Source of the DNA: AC-51 sp036265325 | Lineage (GTDB): Bacteria; Actinomycetota; UBA4738; HRBIN12 | Assembly: GCA_036265325.1 (NCBI GenBank) | Contig: DATAPH010000029.1 | Location: forward strand, 46,227-110,226 | Direction: 5' to 3' | DNA: 64,000 bases | Shown here: one piece after another, positions 35,912-43,379 of the stretch | Position numbering within the stretch: position 1 is the stretch's first letter | How the letters are laid out: the number at the start of each line of letters is the position of its first letter | Notes under the pieces: generated by a model | Seen by the model: only the letters and a program-made list of their open reading frames with translations | Database searches by the model: none | What the model was told of the DNA's origin: nothing | Program-made: the position numbers and the translations under genes

Positions 35912-36159
35912 CCGATGTCGATCTTCTCCAGCCGAACGGGACCCGTCTGCGGTGCGTCGTCCAGCTCGGCGCCACGGCCGTCGATCGCCGCTTGCATCGC
36001 GAGGAACATCTCGGTGCCGGCGCGGAGCAGATGCCCGACGACCTCAGGCCGAACCGGGCGGAACACCGACAGCGTCATGCAGACCGGGCACCAGGCGACC
36101 GGACAATGGTCGGGCGCGTGCTCGGCTTCTGCCGCCTGCGGTGTGGGCTCTGCGCTCAT
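35908..36159 (-). CDS. small CPxC protein of the glk cluster
   Basis: 83 residues, starting MSAEPTPQAAEAEHAPD. A CPVAWCPVCM motif in the middle provides three cysteines and could bind a metal, and a helix rich in Leu and Ala follows (RPEVVGHLLRAGTEMFLAMQ). Its place between ArsA and glucokinase and the motif recall the small proteins found at this spot in Streptomyces (DUF5304-like), but I cannot confirm the family. The ATG overlaps the ArsA stop by 4 bp. Confidence 0.7.
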   Translation of the reverse strand: MSAEPTPQAAEAEHAPDHCPVAWCPVCMTLSVFRPVRPEVVGHLLRAGTEMFLAMQAAIDGRGAELDDAPQTGPVRLEKIDIG

Positions 36160-37355
36160 CGATCGGCTCCTTCCATCGGCTCGCCGTCGGGCGGGCGTTC
36201 GAACGCGATCTCCAGGTGCTCGTCGACGAGCGAGGCGCCGCGGACCGAGAGCCGCTTGAGGGTCTGGGGCAACAACAGGTTCCGTTTGTACGGGCCGACG
36301 CGCACGACGAGCTCCTCGCCACGACGGTGCACGTCGAGATCGCCACCGGCGACGAACGGCAGCTTCATTCGCAGCACGTAGCCGCCCCCCCGCTTCTCGA
36401 CCTGGATGGGGTCGTCGAGGTAGAGGACGGCGGTCGCCTGGCGGTCGCCGTAGATCTCGTCCGACATCTCTTGCAGAAGCCCCACGCCGACCATCTCGCG
36501 GTCGAACAGCCGCGCCTCCAGGATCGGCACCGGCTCGAAGGACTCGTGCACGGTCGCGAGGTGCTCCGCCTGGATGTCCTTCCACTTGCCGAAGTACGGG
36601 TCAGTCACGTCGGTCGGCAAGATCCTGTTCACGACGATCGCGTCGACCCGGTACCCGAACAGACCGAGGTAGGTATAGGTGCGGCGGGCTTCGGCGATCA
36701 CCATCTTCTCCGGGTTCACCACGAGACGAACCGACGACATGGCCTCGTCTGCCAGGATGTGGCGAACCGCGTCGAGGTTCCGGTGCAAACGCTCGACCGC
36801 CTCGAACACCTTGTCGCCGGCGATCGGCAGATTCGTCGTCCGCGACACCAGCGGACGAACCACCTTCACCACGCGGCGCTGCACGGGGAAGATCCGCTCG
36901 ATGTACCAGTTCATGATGTCGGGCAGGCTGAGCAGGCGAAGCGTCTCGGCGGTCGGCGCGCAGTCGACGAGCACGACGTCGTAGCGCCCGGATTCCACGT
37001 GGGTCTTCACATCGATCAGCGCGAAGATCTCGTCGATGCCGGGGATGACTGTCAGCTCCTCGGCCTGGATCGTCTCGGTGCCGGCCCAATTCATCACCTG
37101 CACCATGTAGTCCTGGATGTCGCGCCAGTTGTCCTCAAGGCGCTCCTGAGCGTCGATCTGCTGCGCCCAGAGGTTGGGAGTGATCTCGGACGGGGTATCG
37201 CCGATCACGACCTCGAACGCGTCGGCGAGGGAGTGCGCAGGGTCGGTGCTCATGATCAGGGTGCGCTTGCCGGCCCGTGCCGACCGAACCGCCGTGGAGG
37301 CGGCGACCGTGGTCTTGCCGACCCCGCCCTTCCCCGTGAACAAGATGACTCGCAT
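36156..37355 (-). CDS. ArsA/GET3-family ATPase
   Basis: 399 residues. The deviant Walker A is FTGKGGVGKTTVAAS; STDPAHSLADAF is the switch I region and DCAPTAETLRLL the switch II/Walker B region. The C-terminal about 90 residues form an alpha-crystallin-like beta-sandwich (YVLRMKLPFV, VRVGPYKRNLLLP), as in many actinobacterial and cyanobacterial ArsA homologues. No arsenite transporter (ArsB) or regulator is nearby, so arsenic export is unlikely; a client-targeting role is more plausible. TAAGCT 7 nt before the ATG suggests a leaderless transcript heading the coupled chain. Confidence 0.88.
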   Translation of the reverse strand: MRVILFTGKGGVGKTTVAASTAVRSARAGKRTLIMSTDPAHSLADAFEVVIGDTPSEITPNLWAQQIDAQERLEDNWRDIQDYMVQVMNWAGTETIQAEELTVIPGIDEIFALIDVKTHVESGRYDVVLVDCAPTAETLRLLSLPDIMNWYIERIFPVQRRVVKVVRPLVSRTTNLPIAGDKVFEAVERLHRNLDAVRHILADEAMSSVRLVVNPEKMVIAEARRTYTYLGLFGYRVDAIVVNRILPTDVTDPYFGKWKDIQAEHLATVHESFEPVPILEARLFDREMVGVGLLQEMSDEIYGDRQATAVLYLDDPIQVEKRGGGYVLRMKLPFVAGGDLDVHRRGEELVVRVGPYKRNLLLPQTLKRLSVRGASLVDEHLEIAFERPPDGEPMEGADR

Positions 37356-37382
37356 CGGCCAGAGCTTAGCCCGGCGAGCCGC

Positions 37383-37823
37383 CTACCCCATCTCGACCCG
37401 ACGTTTCAGCCGCTCGAGGGCGTTCTCGATCACCCGCTTGGCGCCCTCGGTGCGTAGGAACCCCGGGACGAGGGGCCCAAGCTCGACGGCCAGCCGGTAC
37501 GTCACCGCGGTCGAGTCGGCTTCGAGCTCGTCGAGGAGATACTCGCCGCGGATCTCGCGCACGGCGCCGTGCGCCTCGATCGAGTCCCACGAGATCGCGG
37601 TGCCGCCCGGCGCATACCGGTACCGCAACGTGTACGACGCCTTGCCCAGGACCGGTACGTCGACCTCGAACGCGACCTCCGTCGGTCGTCCGCCCTCGCC
37701 TCGCTCGCGGACGTCGACGCGACGGACCTCGGCCCAGTCGGGGTAGGACTCGTAGTCCTCGATCACGTCGACGACGTCGTCGATCGGCGCGTCGATCACG
37801 ATCGTCCCCTCCGCGTGCTCCAT
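37383..37823 (-). CDS. SRPBCC (START-like) protein
   Basis: 146 residues: EGTIVIDAPIDDVVDVIEDYESYPDWAEVRRVDV at the start is the classic polyketide-cyclase/START-like opening, followed by an antiparallel sheet and a C-terminal helix. These proteins bind hydrophobic ligands in a helix-grip cavity; the ligand is unknown. The TAGTAT hexamer at 37830-37835 ends 6 nt before the ATG, so transcription should start on the start codon. It precedes ArsA by 27 bp. Confidence 0.85.
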   Translation of the reverse strand: MEHAEGTIVIDAPIDDVVDVIEDYESYPDWAEVRRVDVRERGEGGRPTEVAFEVDVPVLGKASYTLRYRYAPGGTAISWDSIEAHGAVREIRGEYLLDELEADSTAVTYRLAVELGPLVPGFLRTEGAKRVIENALERLKRRVEMG

Positions 37824-37832
37824 GCGCGGATA

Positions 37833-38507
37833 CTACCGTCGGGTCTCCGACGCAACGGACAGCGCGATCGCGCCCACCGTCACCATCATCAACCCGACGC
37901 CGCCCCACAACAGGAACCTCGATTCGATCAGCAGACTCCGCCGCTCCATGAGTCGTTTCGTCTCGACGGCCGACAGCGCATAGATGCCGCCGGCCGCCGC
38001 GATCGACAACGCAATCGACAGGAGCGTCAGGGGGGTGGCCGGCACACCCGAGAGCGGCAACAAGATCGCGACGAGCCACGCGAGCGTGAACACCGCCCCG
38101 CGCGCGAACCCGTCCATCGAGTACCCGAGCATCGCGTGGCCGAGGCCCGGATACATCAGCGAGCGACGGAACGCCTTATCGCCATCGACCTCACGGCGCG
38201 TCTCGCCGCGCATCACCGCGGCGAACGGCGTGCCGCACACCTCGCACGCCTCCAGGACGATCGGGTTGCGCGTGCCGCAGACCGGACACGGCCAGAACGC
38301 GCCGGTTGGTTCCTCGCGCTCTGGACGCGTCGGGGCGGTGGCCGCGGCGCCGACGGCATCCGCCGTTGCAGGCGTCTCGGCGATCGCCGGCGCGGGGACG
38401 GGCGGGGACGGCGGTGGTTCCCCCAGGTTCGTGAAGCACTGGCCGCACCACTCGGCGTCCTCGCTCACGAGGGCGCCGCAGTTCGGACAGCGTCGCTCGG
38501 GGCTCAT
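37833..38507 (-). CDS. double zinc-ribbon membrane protein
   Basis: 224 residues. An N-terminal zinc ribbon (CPNCGALVSEDAEWCGQC) and a second one (CPVCGTRNPIVLEACEVCG) are separated by a Pro/Ala linker. Four hydrophobic segments follow, the first near SLMYPGLGHAMLG, a motif common in proteins that organise membrane domains. TACCCT ends 6 nt before the ATG (leaderless). It lies between the SRPBCC protein and the glycosyltransferase. The specific function is unknown. Confidence 0.77.
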   Translation of the reverse strand: MSPERRCPNCGALVSEDAEWCGQCFTNLGEPPPSPPVPAPAIAETPATADAVGAAATAPTRPEREEPTGAFWPCPVCGTRNPIVLEACEVCGTPFAAVMRGETRREVDGDKAFRRSLMYPGLGHAMLGYSMDGFARGAVFTLAWLVAILLPLSGVPATPLTLLSIALSIAAAGGIYALSAVETKRLMERRSLLIESRFLLWGGVGLMMVTVGAIALSVASETRR

Positions 38508-38548
38508 GTGCGGAGGGTACCCCCGGTCTTTGCCGTCGGCCGCGAAGC

Positions 38549-39685
38549 TCAGCCGGTCTCCGCCGCCTCCGTCAGCCACTCGGCGAGGCGGCCGGCGATC
38601 TCGGGCCACGTGTGGTCGCGCAGCACCCGTTCGCGTCCGGCGGCGCCCATCGCCGCAGCGCGCTCGGGGTCGGCCAGAAGCGTCGCGACGGCGTCGGCAA
38701 CCGCCTCGGTCTGCTTCCCGTCGACGAGGATCCCCGTCTCCCCGTCCACCAAGGATTCGGGCGCGCCGCCGGAGTCGCCCACGACGACGGGCCGCCCACA
38801 CGCTGCCGCCTCGATGAACACGTTGCCCCACCCTTCGACCTCCAGGCCGCCCAGACGCGTCCGGCACGGCATCGCGAAGACGTCCCCGACCGCGTAGTAC
38901 CGAGGCAGATCGTCCTCCGGAACCTGGCCGACGAACACGACGGCGCCGTCGAGCGAGGCCGCCCGCTTCCGAAGACGTTCCTCGTCCGGACCACCTCCCA
39001 CGATCAACAGGCGCGCGCCCGGCACGCGTTCACGGATAGCCGGGAGCGCGTCGATCAACGTGTCCTGCCCTTTGCGCTTCACCAGCCGGCTGATGCACAC
39101 GACAAGCGGGGCGCCGTCGAGCCCGAGCGCCGCCCGGATGTCGTCGGTCGGCAGGTCCGGACGGAACCGTTCGACGTCGGCGCCCGGGTATAGCACCGTG
39201 ACGGGCACCTGCGCGGGCACCGCGGTCCGCACCGTGCGCGCGATGAACGCGGAGCACATCACCGGCACGCGCGTCGCCGAGCCGGTGGCGCGTCGCATCA
39301 ACGTGTGCGTGCCGGGCGCGAGCGAGAGCCAGTACTCGAAGCCGTGCGCAGCGGTGAGGTACGGCAGGCCGCGGGACGCCAGCCGCGGCCCGACGAGTGC
39401 GAGTGGATACGTCGCACCGAAGAGCACCACCTCGGCGCCCACCTCGCGGGCGGCCGCCTCGACCCGACCCGCGACCGCACGCGTCGGCCACAGGAACCGC
39501 TCCGGTTGCCGAAATACGCGGAACGCCGCGGCGGCGTCATAGGCCTCCGCATCGTCCCAATCGGGGCAGAACACGCCGGCGCGATCCGGCGGGAGCTGCT
39601 GCCACAGCGCCTCGAGGGTCCGTTGGATCCCGCCGATCCGCGGGGGGAAGTCGTTGGTCACGAGCAGCGTCCGAGGAACCTGCAC
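38549..39685 (-). CDS. family 4 glycosyltransferase (PimB-like)
   Basis: 378 residues with a GT-B fold. TNDFPPRIGGIQRTLE is the acceptor-side start, CISRLVKRKGQDTLIDALP begins the donor domain, and FIEAAACGRPVVVGDSGGAPE is the E-x7-E donor-binding region. The closest well-known group is mycobacterial PimB, a GDP-mannose:phosphatidylinositol-mannoside transferase. Mannosyl transfer to a membrane lipid is likely but not proven. The start is a GTG with a CATTAT hexamer 7 nt upstream that overlaps the promoter of the divergent ygfZ gene. Confidence 0.85.
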   Translation of the reverse strand: MQVPRTLLVTNDFPPRIGGIQRTLEALWQQLPPDRAGVFCPDWDDAEAYDAAAAFRVFRQPERFLWPTRAVAGRVEAAAREVGAEVVLFGATYPLALVGPRLASRGLPYLTAAHGFEYWLSLAPGTHTLMRRATGSATRVPVMCSAFIARTVRTAVPAQVPVTVLYPGADVERFRPDLPTDDIRAALGLDGAPLVVCISRLVKRKGQDTLIDALPAIRERVPGARLLIVGGGPDEERLRKRAASLDGAVVFVGQVPEDDLPRYYAVGDVFAMPCRTRLGGLEVEGWGNVFIEAAACGRPVVVGDSGGAPESLVDGETGILVDGKQTEAVADAVATLLADPERAAAMGAAGRERVLRDHTWPEIAGRLAEWLTEAAETG

Positions 39686-39705
39686 GCCGCCGATAATGGC
39701 CGACG
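39686..39705. promoter_or_regulatory. overlapping divergent leaderless promoters
   Basis: Only 20 bp separate the GTG of the glycosyltransferase (39685, minus) and the ATG of ygfZ (39706, plus). A GATAAT hexamer (39692-39697, plus) and a CATTAT hexamer (39698-39693, minus) overlap almost completely, each 7 to 8 nt from its start codon, so polymerase could serve only one direction at a time. Confidence 0.5.
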
Positions 39706-40596
39706 ATGGGGATGGCCGACCACGACGCCTTCGCGCACGACCTCGCGGCGCTGCTCACCGGGCGCGCATTCGTCGACCTGTCCCACTACCGCAAGGTCCA
39801 CGTCCACGGCGACGACGCGATCCGCTGGTTGCACGATCTGCTGACCGCCGACATCGCAGGCCTTGCCTCCGGCGCATCGTGCCGGTCGCTCCTGTTGACG
39901 CCCACCGGTCGCATCCGCGCCGACATCCAGGTGCTGCGCCGCGACGACGACGCGGTGCTCACGCAGGAGCCCGACCAACCGGACCACATCGGACTGCTGC
40001 TCGGACCGTACGTGCTGTCCTCGGCGGTCTCGCTCGAGGACGCGACCGGCGAGCTCGCGCTCTTCGCGGTCCCCGACGCCGCCGCGTCGTCGATCGGGCT
40101 CCCGGGGTTCGAGCCGTCGAGCCTCGGTCCCGGGCTGGATCTCCTCGCCGCCCAAGGCAAGCCCGCGTGGCGCGTCCAGGACGCGCTCGTGAAAGCGGCA
40201 CTGATCGAAGCGAGCGCCGCGTCGGCGGAGGCGTGGCGGATCATCCACGGTATCCCCCGGATGGGTCCGGACTTCGATCAACGATCGCTGCCGTCCGAGG
40301 CTGCGCTCGATGCCGCGATCGACACGACGAAGGGCTGCTTCCTCGGACAGGAATCGGTGGCGCGGATCGCGAACCTCGGGCACCCGCCGCGCGTCCTACG
40401 GCATGTGCGGTGTGAAGCTGCATTCGTTCCCGGCGCGCCGGTGTTCGTCGACGGTGACGCGGTGGGAGAGGTGACGAGCGCGGCGCCGCTCGGCGACGCC
40501 TGCGTCGGTCTCGTGCGGATCGCGTGGGCGGCGGTCGGCACCCGTCTGACCGACGCGGCCGGGCATCCGTTCGAAGACGCATCGAGCGTGGGCTAG
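39706..40596 (+). CDS. ygfZ: YgfZ/GcvT-like folate-binding protein
   Basis: 296 residues. The family motif is KGCFLGQES near residue 210, with a GcvT-like N-terminal domain (FVDLSHYRKVHVHGDDAIRWLHDLL) and a C-terminal barrel. YgfZ binds folate and helps assemble or repair certain [4Fe-4S] proteins such as MiaB. It has no methyltransferase activity itself. The ATG at 39706 (or the one at 39712) fits the leaderless promoter. Its partners here could be the many Fe-S enzymes in the window. Confidence 0.86.
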   Translation: MGMADHDAFAHDLAALLTGRAFVDLSHYRKVHVHGDDAIRWLHDLLTADIAGLASGASCRSLLLTPTGRIRADIQVLRRDDDAVLTQEPDQPDHIGLLLGPYVLSSAVSLEDATGELALFAVPDAAASSIGLPGFEPSSLGPGLDLLAAQGKPAWRVQDALVKAALIEASAASAEAWRIIHGIPRMGPDFDQRSLPSEAALDAAIDTTKGCFLGQESVARIANLGHPPRVLRHVRCEAAFVPGAPVFVDGDAVGEVTSAAPLGDACVGLVRIAWAAVGTRLTDAAGHPFEDASSVG

Positions 40597-40730
40597 TCCA
40601 TCCGTGTCATTTCGGCGTAAGAACGCCGTCAAGAGGCTCCGAGGAACGACGAACCCCTTCCGTTCGCGCCAGCACTTCTGCTATGAAACGGTTCCGCGCT
40701 GAACCGGTGATGCGCACGAGGGGGGCGTCA

Positions 40731-41009
40731 GTGAGGATCGAGCGGTTCCCGGAAGTCGATGTTGCGTCGCTCCCGACCCACCCCACCCCACCGGATTTCT
40801 GGCAAGAGCGTGCGGCATGCTTCGGCGTCGAGCCCGACGTGTTCTTCCCGATCTCCGAGGAAGAGGCCGGCCCCGCGCTCGCCTTCTGCGCCATCTGTCC
40901 GATCCGCGAGGAATGCCTCTCCTGGGCGTTGAAGAACGGCGAACGCTACGGCGTTTGGGGCGGCACGACCGAGCAGCAGCGCCGCCGCCTCCAGCGCCAC
41001 GTCGCCTGA
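40731..41009 (+). CDS. WhiB-family Fe-S transcription factor
   Basis: 92 residues. The four [4Fe-4S] ligands are Cys30, Cys53, Cys56 and Cys62 (AACFG, then FCAICPIREEC), followed by the family turn GVWGGTTEQQRRRL and a basic tail. WhiB proteins are actinobacteria-specific regulators that bind the main sigma factor and sense redox or NO. The GTG at 40731 is chosen because AGGGGGG lies 5 nt upstream and the size is then typical; ATGs at 40683 and 40710 are alternatives. A leader of over 100 bp separates it from ygfZ. Confidence 0.92.
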   Translation: MRIERFPEVDVASLPTHPTPPDFWQERAACFGVEPDVFFPISEEEAGPALAFCAICPIREECLSWALKNGERYGVWGGTTEQQRRRLQRHVA

Positions 41010-41045
41010 CGTCTCGCCCCCAGGGCCGCCCCTAAACTGGGCGCC

Positions 41046-42107
41046 ATGGCGTCCGCCGCTTCCGAGCAACAGGCCGACGGGCAGATCGAGGCCGTCGCGC
41101 CGCTCCGGGTCAGCTTCGTCGGCGGCGGGACCGACTTCCCGCATTGGTACGGCGAGCACGGCGGCGCCGTGCTGTCGGCGACGATCGACCACGTCGTCCG
41201 TGTGCGCGTCACCGAGCGGCCCGATCGCGTCGTCGCGGTGCGCTCGCTCGATCTGGACCGGCTCGTGGCATACCACCTGGACGACGGCCCGGTGTACGAC
41301 GGCGCGCTCGATCTGGTGAAAGCCGCGATCGAGCGCGCCGGCGTGGAGGTCGGCGTCGACGTCGAGATCCGGAGCGAGGCGCCGCCCGGCAGCGGGCTCG
41401 GCGGCTCATCCGCGCTCGTGACCGCGGTCGTGGCGGCGCTCGCGTTGCTCGGCGGCCGCGGCCTGACCGCGCACGCGCTCGCCGACACCGCCTACCGGAT
41501 CGAGCGCGAGGACCTTCGGATCGCGGGAGGCTGGCAGGATCAGTACGCGGCCGCGTTCGGCGGCTGCAACCTCTTGGTGTTCTCGCGCTCGGGCGTGCGC
41601 GTGCAACCGGTCGCGGACGCCGACCGGCTCGCGGCGCTCGCCCAGGGCTTGCTCCTTTGTTACACCGGGCATGTTCGGCGAAACGTCGGTTTGATCGACC
41701 GGCAGATCGCGTTGCACGCGGAAGGCCGCGAGGAGACCATCCTCGGCATGAAGCGTCTGCAGGAGATGGCGTACGCGATGCGGGACGCCGTCGAACGGGT
41801 GGACCTCTCGGCCGTCGGATCACTCCTTCACGACGCGTTCGTCGCCAAGCAGCAGATGAACCCGTACATCGCCGAGGACACGCCGATCGAGTCGATGCTC
41901 GCGGCGGCGCGCGATGCCGGCGCGTACGGCGGCAAGGTGTGCGGAGCGGGTGGCGGCGGCTACCTCTTGGTGGCGGCCATCCCCGAGGTGCAGCCAAAGG
42001 TTCGTTCGGCGCTCGAGGCGATGGGCGCCGAATTCGCACCGTTCGCATTCGCGCCGTCCGGCGTGCGCGCCACGCGCGGCGAGGTCATCTGGACGCCGGC
42101 GTCGTGA
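41046..42107 (+). CDS. hddA: D-glycero-alpha-D-manno-heptose 7-phosphate kinase
   Basis: A 353-residue GHMP kinase. PLRVSFVGGGTDFPHWYGEHGG is the HddA-type start, and the GHMP motif 2 is PPGSGLGGSSAL; KVCGAGGGGYLL is motif 3. It makes heptose 1,7-bisphosphate, the alpha anomer that leads to GDP-heptose. TAAACT lies 7 nt before the ATG (leaderless). The stop overlaps the gmhB start, and gmhA follows, so the three encode successive or adjacent steps of one pathway. Confidence 0.88.
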   Translation: MASAASEQQADGQIEAVAPLRVSFVGGGTDFPHWYGEHGGAVLSATIDHVVRVRVTERPDRVVAVRSLDLDRLVAYHLDDGPVYDGALDLVKAAIERAGVEVGVDVEIRSEAPPGSGLGGSSALVTAVVAALALLGGRGLTAHALADTAYRIEREDLRIAGGWQDQYAAAFGGCNLLVFSRSGVRVQPVADADRLAALAQGLLLCYTGHVRRNVGLIDRQIALHAEGREETILGMKRLQEMAYAMRDAVERVDLSAVGSLLHDAFVAKQQMNPYIAEDTPIESMLAAARDAGAYGGKVCGAGGGGYLLVAAIPEVQPKVRSALEAMGAEFAPFAFAPSGVRATRGEVIWTPAS

Positions 42108-42652
42108 CCCGGCGCTTCGCGCTGGTCGATCGCGACGGCACGATCAACGAGGAGCGCCACCACCTCGCGACCGAGGACGAGGTCGCGCTGATCGACGGGT
42201 CCGCCGAGGCGCTCGTACGCCTGCGCGAGCTCGGGTTCGGGATCGTCGTCGTCACCAACCAAGCCGAGGTCGGGCGCGGCAACCTCGAGGTCGCGCAGCT
42301 CGACCGGATCAACGAGCGGCTGCGCGTGCTCCTCGCCGACGGTGGCGCGACCGTCGACGCGATCGAGGTGTGCCCCCACCGGCCCGAGGACCGCTGCGAG
42401 TGCCGAAAGCCCCAGCCCGGGATGGCGCTTCGGGCCGCCGAGCGGCTCGGGTTCGCTCCCGGCGAGAGCGTGGTGATCGGCGATCACCTCGCGGATCTCG
42501 GCATGGGCCGCGCGATCGGCGCGACGACGATCCTCGTGCGAACGGGCCACGGCGCTGCAGCGGAGCGGGAAGCCAGCTACCTCGCGGACCACGTCACCGA
42601 CGACCTCACGGGCGCCGTGGCTATCATCGCCGGACTCGTCGGGAAGGAGTGA
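42104..42652 (+). CDS. gmhB: heptose 1,7-bisphosphate 7-phosphatase
   Basis: 182 residues of the HAD superfamily, GmhB/histidinol-phosphatase type. Motif I is LVDRDGTINEE, with the nucleophile DxD pair. CPHRPEDRCECRKPQPGM holds the zinc ligands of GmhB, and GDHLADLGMG is motif IV. It removes the 7-phosphate from heptose 1,7-bisphosphate. The GTG at 42104 overlaps the hddA stop (GTGA). Confidence 0.88.
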   Translation: MTRRFALVDRDGTINEERHHLATEDEVALIDGSAEALVRLRELGFGIVVVTNQAEVGRGNLEVAQLDRINERLRVLLADGGATVDAIEVCPHRPEDRCECRKPQPGMALRAAERLGFAPGESVVIGDHLADLGMGRAIGATTILVRTGHGAAAEREASYLADHVTDDLTGAVAIIAGLVGKE

Positions 42653-42655
42653 CCG

Positions 42656-43255
42656 GTGGACGCCGGTGATACGCGCCAAGTCGCCGACACGTATCTCGCT
42701 GACGCTGCCGCCATCCTCGGTGAGGTGCGGGTCGCATGCCTCGAGGACATCGTTGCGGCGAGCGTCTTGTTGATCGACGCCTACCGCGCCGGTCACGGGC
42801 TGTTGATCTGCGGCAACGGAGGCAGCGCGGCCGACGCGCAACACCTCGCAACGGAGTTCATCAGCGCCCTCACGCTGGACCACGCGCGCCCAGCGATGCG
42901 CGCAATCGCATTGACGACCGATACCTCCGCGCTCACGGCGATCGCCAACGACTACGGCGCGGATCGAATGTTCGCTCGGCAGGTCGAGGCGATCGGGACG
43001 CCCGGCGACGTCCTGATCGCGATCTCGACGAGTGGGACCTCGCCGAACGTCGTCGTCGCGGTTGAGGAGGCGCGTGCCGCCGACATCGCCGTCGTTGCCT
43101 TGACGGGCGCGTCGGGCGGCTCGCTTGCGCAACTGGCCGACGTCACGATCCGCGTTCCGTCAAGCGTGACGGGTCACATCCAGGAAGCGCATCTCGCGAT
43201 CGAGCATCTGCTCGCGTCGGTGACCGAGCGCGCCTTGTACCCGGATCACGCCTGA
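42656..43255 (+). CDS. gmhA: sedoheptulose 7-phosphate isomerase
   Basis: 199 residues, a SIS-domain isomerase. CGNGGSAADAQHLATEFIS is the GmhA signature, with STSGTSPNVVVAVEEAR as the second phosphate loop. It converts sedoheptulose 7-phosphate to manno-heptose 7-phosphate, the first step of heptose nucleotide synthesis. GTG start 3 bases after gmhB. A short hairpin (CTACC/GGTAG, 43263-43280) follows and may end the transcript. The nucleotidyltransferase (hddC) is not in the window. Confidence 0.92.
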   Translation: MDAGDTRQVADTYLADAAAILGEVRVACLEDIVAASVLLIDAYRAGHGLLICGNGGSAADAQHLATEFISALTLDHARPAMRAIALTTDTSALTAIANDYGADRMFARQVEAIGTPGDVLIAISTSGTSPNVVVAVEEARAADIAVVALTGASGGSLAQLADVTIRVPSSVTGHIQEAHLAIEHLLASVTERALYPDHA

Positions 43256-43379
43256 CCCTTCGCTACCCGGAACCAGGTAGTGGATTCCCCCCTGGGCAAC
43301 GCATACGGTCCTGCTCCCGCTCGACCGATACAGGGCTGGACGCTCCCCGCGCGGGGACCTCAAGACAGGAGATATCGGT

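Noticed and set aside
43256..43379. c-di-GMP or c-di-AMP riboswitch before the Calx-beta gene
   Set aside because: Some words look similar, but the conserved cores of neither class are present; only short hairpins (CTACC/GGTAG and CCCCGCGCGGGG) are visible.
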